A stretch of 64,000 nucleotides of DNA from Serilophus lunatus (Eukaryota; Chordata; Aves; Passeriformes; Eurylaimidae). Below the pieces are notes generated by a model, which was not told where the DNA came from, did no database searches, and saw only the letters and a program-made list of their open reading frames with translations. Positions within the stretch are counted from its first letter, which is position 1. Every line of letters starts with the position of its first letter. Below are positions 1 through 9,480 of this stretch, one piece after another. The DNA is taken from assembly GCA_013399895.1 (NCBI GenBank), contig VXBA01003148.1, forward strand, positions 114,570 to 178,569, in the 5' to 3' direction. Position numbers and translations under genes: made by a program.

Positions 1-819
1 AAACACTGCTGTTTCCAGTCAGTGCAGACAGCATGCTATGCTGTACTCCTGTAATTTACACTATTAATTTTTAACTGGATGGCTGGTGGCATGAACATTT
101 ACTAAGCCTCCATGGAACCATTACGGTCAGCAAAAATCTCTTGCATTGCTTTATTTGCAAGAAAATCAGAGCAACAAGGAGTTTGTTTAATCAACTGCTT
201 TCTATTAAGTGCTTTGCATGTTGGCACTAAGTTTCTTCACCTACTAATCTTATCTAAGCACAATGTCAAGAGAAAAATGACCGCAGGGGAAAAAGCTCCT
301 TTCTGTCACTAAAGAGATAGTAGATGCATATGTATGGGAAATGGAGCTTATAGCTAGAGAATCAAATCACTCACAGAAATGATCACAAGTGGTATGATGA
401 TGGGATGACATGCCTGTAAAATAGTTTAAACAGTAGGAGATAGATGATTTATTTGGCATGGGCCTCCTTCATGGTCTTACTTCACCTCACTGCCAGAGCA
501 GAGAGACCTTCTTACTTTTTTAACTTCCTATCAGCTCTTTCCAAAGCCAAGAAAGTTCTAAACTAAATTGCTATGTAGTGCTATGCATCAGCCAAAGTCT
601 TTTGTTAAGCCACACCACATTCTGTGCCTCTGCATCAGTTATTCACTTTGGAGCCCACCACAGTAGCCATCATCTGCCCTAGGCACAGGTACCAGAAGCA
701 GTTTCCAAAACACTTCTTCCCAAGAACTCATCTACTAATCCAGTAAAAACTTTGCACAGAAGTCTAAGGAAGCTTGTGTTGCTGGCAGCTTTCTTATAAT
801 GTTGTTTCATTCTTCAGCT

Positions 820-1010
820 TTTCTTCAAGAAAGGGTGATTAGATATTGGAATGGGCTGCCCAGGGAGGTGGTAGAGTCACCATCTTCAGAGGTGTTTAAA
901 GAAAGACTGAATATGGCATTTAGTGCCATGGTTGAGGGGACATGGTGGTGTTAAGTCATAGTTTGGACTCTATGATCTCAAAGGTCTTTTCCAACCTAAT
1001 TGATTCTGTG
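820..1010 (+). mobile_element. CR1 LINE, 3' end fragment
   Basis: The text GGAATGGGCTGCCCAGGGAG followed by GGTGGTAGAGTCACCATC matches the C-terminal HWNRLPREVVESPS part of the CR1 reverse transcriptase ORF. It runs through a short 3' UTR to GATCTCAAAGGTCTTTTCCA and the tail TGATTCTGTG. It is 5'-truncated, as most CR1 copies are, and lies in EGLN3 intron 1 antisense to the gene. Confidence 0.9.
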
Positions 1011-3723
1011 ACCAACTCTCCTCCCTCCAAAAACGCAAGCTCAGCTGAAGGGGGCACTGAACTCTGAATCTTGCCATTTCCCCAGTGGCTCTCCCAAGGA
1101 TAACGCACCTTGCAATGCTGCACGTTCCCCCACTGGTCCAAAGGACAAACACTCCCTATATGCAGAGGCCTTAATGCCACCTGTATCACAGACACATTGG
1201 CATTTAATGAGCAATGTGCCCTCATACAAAAGTAAACTGAGAGGCACATAGGCTTGCAAGTAATCAAGATATTGGCAGGCACACCAGTAGGGCTACTGCA
1301 TATGCCTGCCATTAAGAATTGATGTAGTGGTGCTAGAAAGGACTGGCACTAGAGCAGGAACACCAATGAATAAGAAGTTACTTTGAAAAATGCATTACCA
1401 ATGTGAGAGAGATCACAGAAAACTTCACTGCTTTGCCATCAATGTGTAACTCCAGGAGTCTAGAAGATTCATGAAGAACTGCTGGACTGCAAAACTACAG
1501 ACAATAAAAAAACATTAAGTAACCTGCCCTGATGCCACCAATGCATGCACCAATTTAGGATAAACAGACTACTCTGATCTTTACATTACCTCAGAGTGCT
1601 GACAGCATTGACCATCTTCTGCCTTCCCCTGGAACTATGATTGTAAAACACAAAGACAGGCTCCTAGCACAGTGTGAAAAAGGTCACTCGGTAGATACAG
1701 ACTTCTCCTCTGCAAGAGTGGGAAAAAGGACCAAGAGAAGCCACTTGGATGCTAAAGGCTCTGATGTAATGCACACGGAAGGCAGTATGTTTTTGCCCCT
1801 GCTTACCACTAAATAAGTCTACCAGTGCATGAAAGTGAAAGACTGAGGAGTTTTTAAGAGTCATGATACATAACGGGTACCAAATTCTAGCTGGTTGTAA
1901 CTTCAAGTATTAACTCAAATTAACTCCATAGAGACCCCCTGTGCTTCTGAAGCCATTTAACAGATACATGTTATCACTGTCTGTAAAATACTGACCCATT
2001 TTTCTTCCCTGTCCCTGCTGAGTGAAGAACAAATCTAAAAGATTCTCCGAGTGCCTCTTTCAGAGAAGTAGTTATTTTGAAAGTTTCAAAAGTCATTGAG
2101 AATAATTTGATGAAGAACAAAAACAAGTGCTAATATGCCCAAGTTTATACTCATCTGATTGTCAAGTAAAAATTATACATTCCTGTGTATAATTAACCAG
2201 GCTAACTAATCTTGCTTGACAAACACAGATATAAACATCAGCTTTGACACTGAGCCAAAGCAACTACTCCAGGATCTGTGCCAATGCTGAATTCTTCAGT
2301 CTGCTATCATAAAATGTCTTGACTGTTGTATTTACAGTCCCAGTGGCTCTGGACTCTGACAGCAGCTGGCCAGAAGAACAGATTTGAACATACCTCTTAT
2401 GTCAGAACATGAGCATTTGGTTAAAAGAAAGAAATAATGCATATTTCTTCTGGCTGGTGGTATTCAGACTTCCCACTGTAAACTAATTGCAAGGCATGTT
2501 GCTACCCAAGTAGCAAAGATACTTTTAACATATAATAAACCAGTATATTTCTATCGGTAATATTGCTCTTCAAACTACTACAGCTACAGTTTTCTGTTAT
2601 CCTGGTCTTCAAATCTGCCCCTCAGAAAATTCAGCATTATACTGTGTCTTAATTGCAAAGGATAGCATTTGAATGCTATAGGACAGACCTTTTCTTTCTT
2701 CATACACAAATGCAAAAATACCTCATTCCTGACTTCCGAAAGACTTTGTAAAACCAATCCTGTGACATCTCGTCCATTTCTTCAATCCTCAGGAAATCTT
2801 AGTAAGAATATGCTAGGCAGACCATGTTTCAAAACCTACCTAAGAACACCTCATCACGTGATAGACAGAAGAACCCACTCTGGTTTTCAGCAAACACTTG
2901 CTAGTCACGAAGTACCACCACAAAGACCTGCTTCTCATGTGATCATCAGAGAGGGTCTAAAAGGGTGGGGTGAGTAAGGTGGTTTCACGGCGACAAGCAG
3001 AGGAAGCAAGTTTTCAAGAAGGTTCACATCCCACAGGGACTTCTAAATTAACTAATCTCATATTGAAAACACTTTTTTTAACCTCAGGCCATATACTTGA
3101 TGCTAAATGTAAGCAGTTATATCCTGAACTAAAAACATCAGTTATGAGCTTTCTTCAACAACACATCAAGTCTTAAGATTATGAATTCGTGTTTTATTCT
3201 CTAATACAGACTTACTGGAGTCCAGCAAACACAAGATGAGCTCAAGGTCCCCAGTGGCAGCCCTGGCATGGATTTCAGCCCTTGATGGTACCCAAGAGGG
3301 TACCTGTGACTCAGGGCAGGACATGCTGCTGTCAGGACAAGGTGCAGAGTCCACACACAGTGCAGTGCAGCCACACCAGTTCAAAGTACCTTCCACCCCT
3401 CACCCGTGAGGGCCAACACAACCCACTGGCAGCATGTCAAGCACTGACTCAGATGAGGTGGCCCGGGCAGCAAGCAGTGACACCACTGCTGTGGGACCTT
3501 GTCCAACCACAGGGAGAGCTGCTCTTCTCCAGCAGAGACAAAATGAGAAAGAGGGAATAACCACAGCCTCCTAGCAGTAGATGCTACCCATGAGCTACCC
3601 AGCCATCACACTGCAAACACGGCTTTTAGGTTTCCACACATCCGCCAGCCAACCAGGTTCCTAACATCTTCTGTCCCGTCTCCTCACAGCATGGACTTCC
3701 AGGGACCCTCAGCAGCTCCTGAC

Positions 3724-3876
3724 AAAAAAAAAAAAACAAAAAAACAAACCCAAAACCAAAAAACCCACAAGCCTAAGAAGAAAAAATCCCACCTCCACAC
3801 ACCACCAAAACATTTCTCAAGTCTTGAAGGAAAAATTGAAATGACTTCTCCTCTGGAATGTGTTCCTGCCTTTTTA
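3724..3876 (+). repeat. A-rich and A/C-rich low-complexity tract
   Basis: A 13-base A run at 3724 is followed by an A/C mixture (CAAACCCAAAACCAAAAAACCC) and then A-rich sequence up to an assembly gap. It begins right after a more GC-rich stretch (about 3200-3720), which could be a retroposed segment with an A tail, but I cannot name a source. Confidence 0.75.
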
Positions 3877-3906
3877 NNNNNNNNNNNNNNNNNNNNNNNN
3901 NNNNNN
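3877..3906. other. Sequencing gap, 30 N
   Basis: The 30 undetermined bases are flanked on the right by a 14-base A run, so the gap is probably a homopolymer or simple repeat that could not be resolved. True length is unknown. Reading frames drawn through it are meaningless. Confidence 0.98.
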
Positions 3907-6900
3907 AAAAAAAAAAAAAAGGTACTGCTTTTACTTACATATAATACAAAGACTTTTTTTTCTACGGGGCAACCCCTCAAGCCACTGTAAATGCCAGTTA
4001 ACCTCAAGAAGGGACTTCAGACCTGGGGAACTGTAGCATCATCGGACCCCAGGGGGCACTCAAGGTGACTAGTCTCACAGACCAGGCTGCAGCTTTGCTT
4101 CCTGGCCCCAACCACCCACCAGATGTTTTCCACCAAGAAAAGCTCCAACAGAGTAGAGACAGGTACTCAAAACCAGAGTGACCTCTTGGCCTATGGTCAG
4201 AGCATCCCTCCACACAAAGACATGAATCTTCTCTCTCTAAGGAGAGTACTAAGCCTAGGTCAATAACATCTTAGTGATATGCTCAGCCATTTACCTACTA
4301 GAACCATTGTATTATCTTACTAGGAAACAGTTAAAGAGAATGCAAAAGCCAACAAGAAGCGCATTGGGTCTGTCAACAGAAGAGTCCTTTTGTTGTCTGG
4401 TTATTTTGATCATTTAACCATGTTTTGATTATCTAACCAACTAAAACTTTAAAGTATGACTTACTACAAAGAGAGATTTGTATCACTAGTCTGCAAAGAT
4501 GAAAGGTTACATTTCATTGTCAGCCTTCAAATGTCAACCAAGAACCCAGAAGCGTATCCAGTACACCCTTGTAAAATTTTACTTCTGTCCATTCTCTTTG
4601 ATCCAGTTTTAACTTTCTTGAAATTCATTTGGAAACAGCAAAATCCTGACTCCTTTCTCTCATGTAGCTACAGGGATAGTTTCCTTTATCAGACAAAGGT
4701 TGTTGTCTTTGTGTAGCATATGAAGCATTTCATACTAAGCTAACAGTAACTTGACATAAGTTCATTTACTAAGCAAACCTCTTCCCCTCTTCCAACACTT
4801 AGGCTGAAGACTAAAGTCATACTATTTATTTGAAAGTAAAAACCTTTAAATAATGATGGGCTGATATGACACATACACATTTTCATGACAAGAGGAGTTA
4901 CCATGCAGCCAAAGGCTTGCATTTTAAACAAATTGTTCTGGACTCTGAGCTCTGTCAGAACAATAAACTACAATAGCACATGTCCAGCAAAGAAGTTCTG
5001 GTCCAGTTGCTTATAAACACTCCATGTCCCTACATGCTGTGAAAGCTTTGTGGGCATCCATTTACATGTATAAGCTGTCAGATAAAATAAAAACACACTC
5101 AATTCAAATTGGGATTTGTGTATATGCATTCACAAGACTTTGGATGATAAGTAAAATGAGAAGGTTTAATGGTGGAAGAGAAATGTTTGTAGGTGACATG
5201 GGAACCTGCATGCACTGTCACAGTCAGTTGGTTAGTCACAGGAATAATCTTCCCGCTGAAGGCATCCCACATCTCAGTTACAAATGGCAGCTGTTGTTCC
5301 AGGGCCTCACATATCCATGGTACTTATTACTGTACCAAGGAGATTGGTTACTATTAATGTCTGAAAAAAATTTCTCTGCACTTGGTTTTACAAATGATAT
5401 TGAGTCTCTTTCAGTCCTGGACCGTTGTGCAGGACTTCCATGCACTGCTCAGTCCAACACCTTTCACACTAAAGTACAAGCACCAAAAGTCTCACTTTGT
5501 AGCAAGTAGCTTCGTGTCTATTTATAAAACAAGTTCTGTCCTTTCTGGTATTACCATTTGTACAAAAATGACTTCAAGAACACCACAACAGAGTTTTAAA
5601 ATCATCTCTAGAATCCAAAGTCACTTCCAAAAAGACCCTTCTCCCTTAGCCACTGCCAACAGCCTTCATTCATCCAATTGACTCTTTTTCCAAATACCTT
5701 GTGAAAACGCTGGACAACTTCCTTTCACTCCAATCCAACTTTAAAGTAAGTCCCTATTCTCTCACCCCCTTAACACTCATCCCCATTTCCACACATCCAA
5801 TTAGCCAATAATGCACTTTCAGCAATAAACAGATAAACAGAAGTCACCCAGAGAAAGCACAAGGATGACCTTATAGGTATGCCAAAGCAGAGGTTATTTA
5901 TACCTCCTAATACCAGGATCCCAACAAGAATAAGTGAAATCCAATCTACTCATATTTTAAACCATATCTACCCAAGCATTAACTGAATTGATGATCAATA
6001 ATTCAGTGGAGCTAAGCACAAGAGCAATGTTTCAATCTTTTATTATTCCCACCACTCTCTGGAAACGTAAGGGGGTGCATGCACAGGTTTCAGTATGTTC
6101 CCAAGCAACTGGTGAACATCACCATTCTCTCCTCTTCATTTTGCTAGGTGAAAAATAAATCAGAACCACATACACATCCCCTTAGTGCAGTGAAAGTAAA
6201 GACTAAAAGAAATGCTTGACTTCTCACTATTTTAAAGGGGTTTTTTTAATTTTTTTTAAAGTTTTCTTGTTTTTGTTTCTGGTATATCTCTAAAAGCAGT
6301 GGACATTTTGAAAATGTATGATGTATTACATAATTCAAGTCAGAAATAAAGAAATGGGGATGTTTTCAGCATTCAGGACAATGAAGTAAACTTAGCTCCA
6401 ACCAAGCCAGTCCACTTTGCCACAGCAAAACAGACAAGGAAAGAAAAGATAAGTTATCCCAAACTAATGACATTGCAACTGTAAATAAACGTCATTGGGA
6501 AAGAAATCAATCATACAAGTGTCCTCTTCATTTCTGAGCAAAAAAGCCTAGAAAAAACAATCATTCTTTTTACAACAAAGTTTGAGGTGCTCCAACTGAG
6601 CATCCCTTACTTTGTGCCACAAACCTAATGCAATAACAGCAATCTCTTCAGCTGTAGGAAGCTGGCATGGGTGGGAACCTCGAAACTTCTTTGGGCACAA
6701 CCAACCAAATAATCAGATTCTAGCTGGATATGTTCGAAGGGAGTGAGTGGGTGGACAGCTTCCTCTCCCCCTAAACACACTCAAGTCTAGACGTTTTTGG
6801 TGGAGTACGGCCCGGGCCGGTCCACCGTCTCCGTACCTGGGGCGACCAGCAGCCAGCAGCGGGGTGTAGCCGGGTCCGGCCCCACTGCCGAGAAGCGGGG

Positions 6901-7306
6901 AGCCACCTGCAGCCCCCGGGACGGCTGCGAAGTGATCGCCGGTGGCACACAGGAGAAGAGGCAAGGGACTGGCCGGGGTACGGCAGCCGAAGAACCCGGC
7001 AAAAACGCACCAAGGGCAGCCCGGCAGCGGGGGGGCGAGGGACCCGCAATGGGCGGCCCAAATTTCACTGGGACCCCCGCGCCCGCCGGCAAGGGCTGGC
7101 GAGCGGCTGCCGTCGCGGGCATCCCTCGGGCACAGCACGGTGCCTCCGCCACTCGAGGTGCTGGGGTCCGACAGCCCGGCGCGGCAGCCCGAGCCACAGG
7201 TACCCGCGGACAGCGCTGACGCGACACGGGCGAACGCCCATGGAAAGTTTCCGGCAGGTCCCACCAGCAGCTGCGAGGCGGGTCGGAGGAACAGGACCCC
7301 GCAGCC

Positions 7307-7315
7307 CCTTACCTT
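7307..7315 (-). other. EGLN3: EGLN3 intron 1 splice donor
   Basis: On the minus strand the exon end reads AAG/GTAAGG, a near-consensus U2 donor. It lies immediately after the Lys codon of the conserved YVKERSK, which is the last residue of EGLN3 exon 1. The GT occupies 7312-7311. Confidence 0.93.
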
Positions 7316-7669
7316 GGATCGCTCTTTCACGTAGTACTTGCCGAGCCGGCTCCCGCAGTACATCACCAGCCGGTCTATGAGCGTGAGAAGAAAGTTGATG
7401 GCCTCGCAACCCTCCTCCGTGCCCCCGATCCACTTGATCTGGTCGCCGCGGAGGTGCCGCTTGGCGACGCCGCGGCTGGGGCCGGCCAGCTGCCCATCGG
7501 CCAGCTCCCCGTCGCGGTGCATCCGCTTCACCCGCTCCAGCACGCAGTCCCCCACCACCTCCCCCAAGAAGTTGTCCAGGTAGCAGAAGCCGATGTCGTG
7601 CAAACAGGGCACAACGTACTCCAGGGCGATTCTCTCCAGGTCCAGCCTCATGATGTGCCCGAGCGGCAT
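7313..7669 (-). CDS. EGLN3: EGLN3 (PHD3) coding exon 1, 119 codons
   Basis: EGLN3 is a 2-oxoglutarate- and Fe(II)-dependent prolyl hydroxylase that marks HIF-alpha for VHL-mediated degradation and acts in nucleus and cytosol. The exon reads MPLGHIMRLDLERIALEY at the start, then FCYLDNFLGEVVGDCVLERV, SKRHL-like KRHLRGDQIKWIGG, and ends SRLGKYYVKERSK, which I recognise as the N-terminal half of vertebrate EGLN3 (full protein about 239 residues). The start is fixed by the conserved MPLGHIM; an open frame continues upstream to another ATG at 7804 but does not look like the family. The exon ends in phase 0 at AAG followed by a GT donor, where the known exon 1/2 junction falls. The Fe-binding His/Asp/His and the 2-oxoglutarate Arg are in later exons, outside the window, so catalytic integrity cannot be judged. 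No frameshift or stop is seen. Confidence 0.97.
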
Positions 7670-7950
7670 GGCGCGGCGGGCACGGACGCGCCGCTGCCCT
7701 GCCGACGCCCGCGTCGGGAGGCGATGCCCGCCGGGCTGCCGTAGACTCCAGGCCGAGCCGGGCAGGGGCTCCGCCGCGGAGCGGGGCCGGGCGAGGCGAG
7801 ACAAAACTTTCGCCGCAGCGGGCTCGGCTACGCACCGCGGCCCGGCGCTGCGGGAGCGGCGGTGCTGCCGGAGCCCCGCGCTGCTACTGCCGCCGCCCCA
7901 GCCGCGTGCGGGACCGCCCGGGGCGTGCGCAAAGGGCGCGGCAGCCCCCG
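7670..7950 (-). promoter_or_regulatory. EGLN3: EGLN3 5' UTR and core promoter (approximate)
   Basis: Very GC-rich, CpG-dense sequence directly upstream of the EGLN3 start codon on the minus strand. No TATA box is visible, so a dispersed CpG-island start is likely and the exact TSS cannot be placed from sequence. The leader contains an ATG at 7804, in frame with EGLN3 with no intervening stop, and another ATG at 7835 in a different frame. These could act as upstream starts if the TSS lies above them. The right boundary is a guess. Confidence 0.7.
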
Positions 7951-8004
7951 CCCGGTGCGCGGACAGCGGCGGCAGATGGCCGCGCGCGGAGTAATACGCC
8001 GGCT

Positions 8005-8009
8005 ACGTG
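8005..8009 (+). promoter_or_regulatory. ACGTG hypoxia-response core 1
   Basis: The sequence reads CTACGTGCGGG, matching the HIF core RCGTG on the plus strand. It lies about 340 bases upstream of the EGLN3 start codon inside the CpG island. CpG-rich DNA produces ACGTG by chance fairly often, so function is inference. Confidence 0.5.
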
Positions 8010-8032
8010 CGGGATGTGTGCTCGCGCCGCCG

Positions 8033-8038
8033 CACGTG
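8033..8038. promoter_or_regulatory. CACGTG E-box / HRE core 2
   Basis: The palindrome in GCACGTGGG context contains an RCGTG core on both strands. It sits 24 bases from the first core. It could bind HIF, USF, MYC or TFE3-type factors; the sequence alone does not separate these. Confidence 0.5.
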
Positions 8039-8101
8039 GGCGGAGCCGCCCGGCTCGGCCCGGTAGCCCCGCCCACTCCCCGCCCGCGGCAGCCCAGACA
8101 G

Positions 8102-8106
8102 CCAAT
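8102..8106 (+). promoter_or_regulatory. CCAAT box (inverted relative to EGLN3)
   Basis: CAGCCAATCGG contains the full NF-Y consensus CCAAT with favourable flanks. It lies between the HRE cores and the GC boxes. NF-Y works in either orientation at this distance from a CpG-island start. Confidence 0.6.
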
Positions 8107-8157
8107 CGGCCGAGGGGGGCGTGGCCACCCCGCGGAGAACGGGGGAGAGCGGCTCCA

Positions 8158-8163
8158 CACGTG
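8158..8163. promoter_or_regulatory. CACGTG E-box / HRE core 3
   Basis: The sequence reads CCACACGTGCGCG, a second palindromic CACGTG, only a few bases from the second GGGCGTGGCC box. The nearby CACA run resembles the ancillary motif sometimes seen beside HREs, but this is weak. Confidence 0.5.
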
Positions 8164-9175
8164 CGCGGGGGCGTGGCCTAAAGTCCCGTGAGCCCCGCCT
8201 CCCTGGGAGTGGGCGTGGCCAGCGCCATGGAGGAATGGTGCTCTCGCATGTCGGCGGGGCTGCCGCCGCCCCGGGCCCCGCACGGCTGTCCCGCAGCCGG
8301 GGCGGAGTGCACCGCGCTGCATCTCGCCCCGCTCCGCCGCTCCGGGGCTCTTGGACTAGTCCGAGTGAACTTTGCAAATGTCCTCCCCAGGGTTCCTCTG
8401 CCGCCTCTGCTGCAGCGGCAGTTTCAGCACCAGACGGAAGTGTTGCATTAGGCAGCAGTTCAGCGTTTCTGGGTGAGGAATGCACTGCTTCAGAAAAGTT
8501 TATGTAATAGAGTAGCACTTCCCTGAATTATTTACCCCAAAGAGTCCGACGGGTTGCTTGGCTCTGCCAGCAGGGAACACGTCCCGGGCCGCCGCCGGAT
8601 TCGTGCCACGCCGAGACAACCGCAGTCAAACCATGACAAACTTCGTTCCTCGTTTCCAAGGCAAAACTCGCCGTGCCTCCGCGTGACCCCTTGCCGGTAA
8701 TACCCTCTGCATCGGCTGGCCATGAAATAGTGTCCCGCTGGCGCTGTTCAGTCTGTCCCCGACAGAGCAGCACACCTTCACGTAAAAATGCCTCATGAGA
8801 AGCGAAAAGAAGATAACCGCTCAGCTCCACTCACGCACACAACATGCCTGGGACTCGCTAAACAAACAACCAAACGAAGCCTCTACAGAAACTAAAACCA
8901 AAGCAAAGACTTGTTGCGGAGAGACGCTGCTTGCGGCCAAGCCGGCCGGGACACCGTGCGGGACAGGGCGGCCGTGCCTAACTCGGTATTTCGGAAGTTA
9001 CCGAGATCACGCCCCACTCCAATTTCGCCACCCCGCAGCCGTCCGTGTGACGAGGGCATCCATCCTGCTCGGGGGCGACCTGTGCTGTCGCACGCTGTCG
9101 TGGCACCGCGTCCCGCGCAGCCCCGCGGTGCCCGCACACACCCCCCTGCCCCTGCGCCTCCACCGGCGGCAGCGC

Positions 9176-9209
9176 GGGGTCAGCTGCCGCCCGGGGTCAG
9201 CTGCCGCCC
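9176..9209 (+). repeat. Perfect 2 x 17-bp tandem repeat in the CpG island
   Basis: The 17-mer GGGGTCAGCTGCCGCCC occurs at 9176-9192 and again at 9193-9209 without a mismatch, followed by a partial third copy GGGGTC. Each unit contains a CAGCTG E-box. Perfect identity suggests a recent slippage duplication. Confidence 0.9.
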
Positions 9210-9480
9210 GGGGTCCGCGCAGGACGCGGGATGTGGGCGTGCGTGTGCCGCGTGCTCCGCAGAGCCCGGCACAGCCGCAGGGGCACGGCGCGAGAATATG
9301 CCCTTCTGCTGGAACCCGGCATATTTCACCCCCAAAAAAGGCAAAATCCTCGCTGGTTCTTTTCTTTTCCTTCACGTTGCGAATCCTGACACGATTGCAA
9401 ACAGTCCGAGCTGCTGATGCTGCTCGACCTACAAACGCCAGACCCCGGCTCACGCAGGAGCAGGTCACGTATCCCACGTT

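Larger units (their letters stand above)
1..7312 (-). other. EGLN3: EGLN3 intron 1, 5' part (continues off the left end)
   Basis: Everything to the left of the exon 1 donor is intron, because none of the conserved exon 2-5 protein sequence of EGLN3 is visible on the minus strand. The first 500 bases of the intron are still CpG-rich; the rest is AT-rich and mostly unique. It holds one CR1 tail (820-1010), an A/C-rich tract with a sequencing gap (3724-3920), and several short open frames that I take as chance. The longest of these is 5024-5509 on the plus strand, which has no recognisable domain. In mammals intron 1 carries the main HIF-bound enhancer; I cannot identify its counterpart here with certainty. 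Confidence 0.8.
7951..8250 (-). promoter_or_regulatory. EGLN3: EGLN3 proximal promoter with HRE, CCAAT and GC/KLF motifs
   Basis: This 300-bp block carries three ACGTG cores (8005-8009, 8034-8038, 8159-8163), the last two inside palindromic CACGTG. It also has a CCAAT box at 8102-8106 (inverted relative to the gene) and the exact 10-mer GGGCGTGGCC at 8117, 8169 and 8211, with CCCCGCCC elements near 8067-8085. EGLN3 is a known HIF target, so ACGTG cores are expected to matter, although in mammals the main functional element is in intron 1. CACGTG is also the E-box bound by MYC/USF/TFE factors. Occupancy is inference. Confidence 0.75.
6785..9480. promoter_or_regulatory. CpG island over EGLN3 exon 1 and promoter
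   Basis: CpG dinucleotides are abundant and GC content is far above the AT-rich flanks from about 6785 to 9480. There are two dense parts, roughly 6790-8350 and 8540-9340, separated by a poorer stretch near 8380-8540. The first covers the start of intron 1, exon 1 and the promoter. The second lies upstream of the gene and could mark an alternative or divergent start, but no exon can be proven there. Many long overlapping open frames in all six frames here are a composition effect. Confidence 0.93.

Noticed and set aside
3691..4007. Frames on both strands crossing the first N gap
   Set aside because: Undetermined bases were read through; the A/C tract gives Lys/Thr-rich nonsense.
5024..5509. 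161-codon plus-strand frame in EGLN3 intron 1
   Set aside because: No domain recognised, no acceptor or donor at suitable places, and ordinary intron composition.
1..7312. Search for EGLN3 exons 2-5 in the left part of the window
   Set aside because: None of the conserved catalytic-domain sequence is visible on the minus strand; these exons must lie beyond the left edge.
6797..7334. Plus-strand frames of 130-140 codons antisense to EGLN3 exon 1 and early intron
   Set aside because: Open only because of GC composition; no domain, splice structure or polyadenylation signal.
7065..7835. A 256-codon minus-strand frame overlapping EGLN3 exon 1 in another frame
   Set aside because: Arg/Ala/Gly/Pro-rich product typical of CpG-island shadow frames; the overlapping EGLN3 frame is clearly the real one.
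8422..8442. REST/NRSF-like half site (TTCAGCACC) next to an ETS-like ACGGAAGTG
   Set aside because: Only one half of the REST motif fits and the spacing to a second half is wrong.
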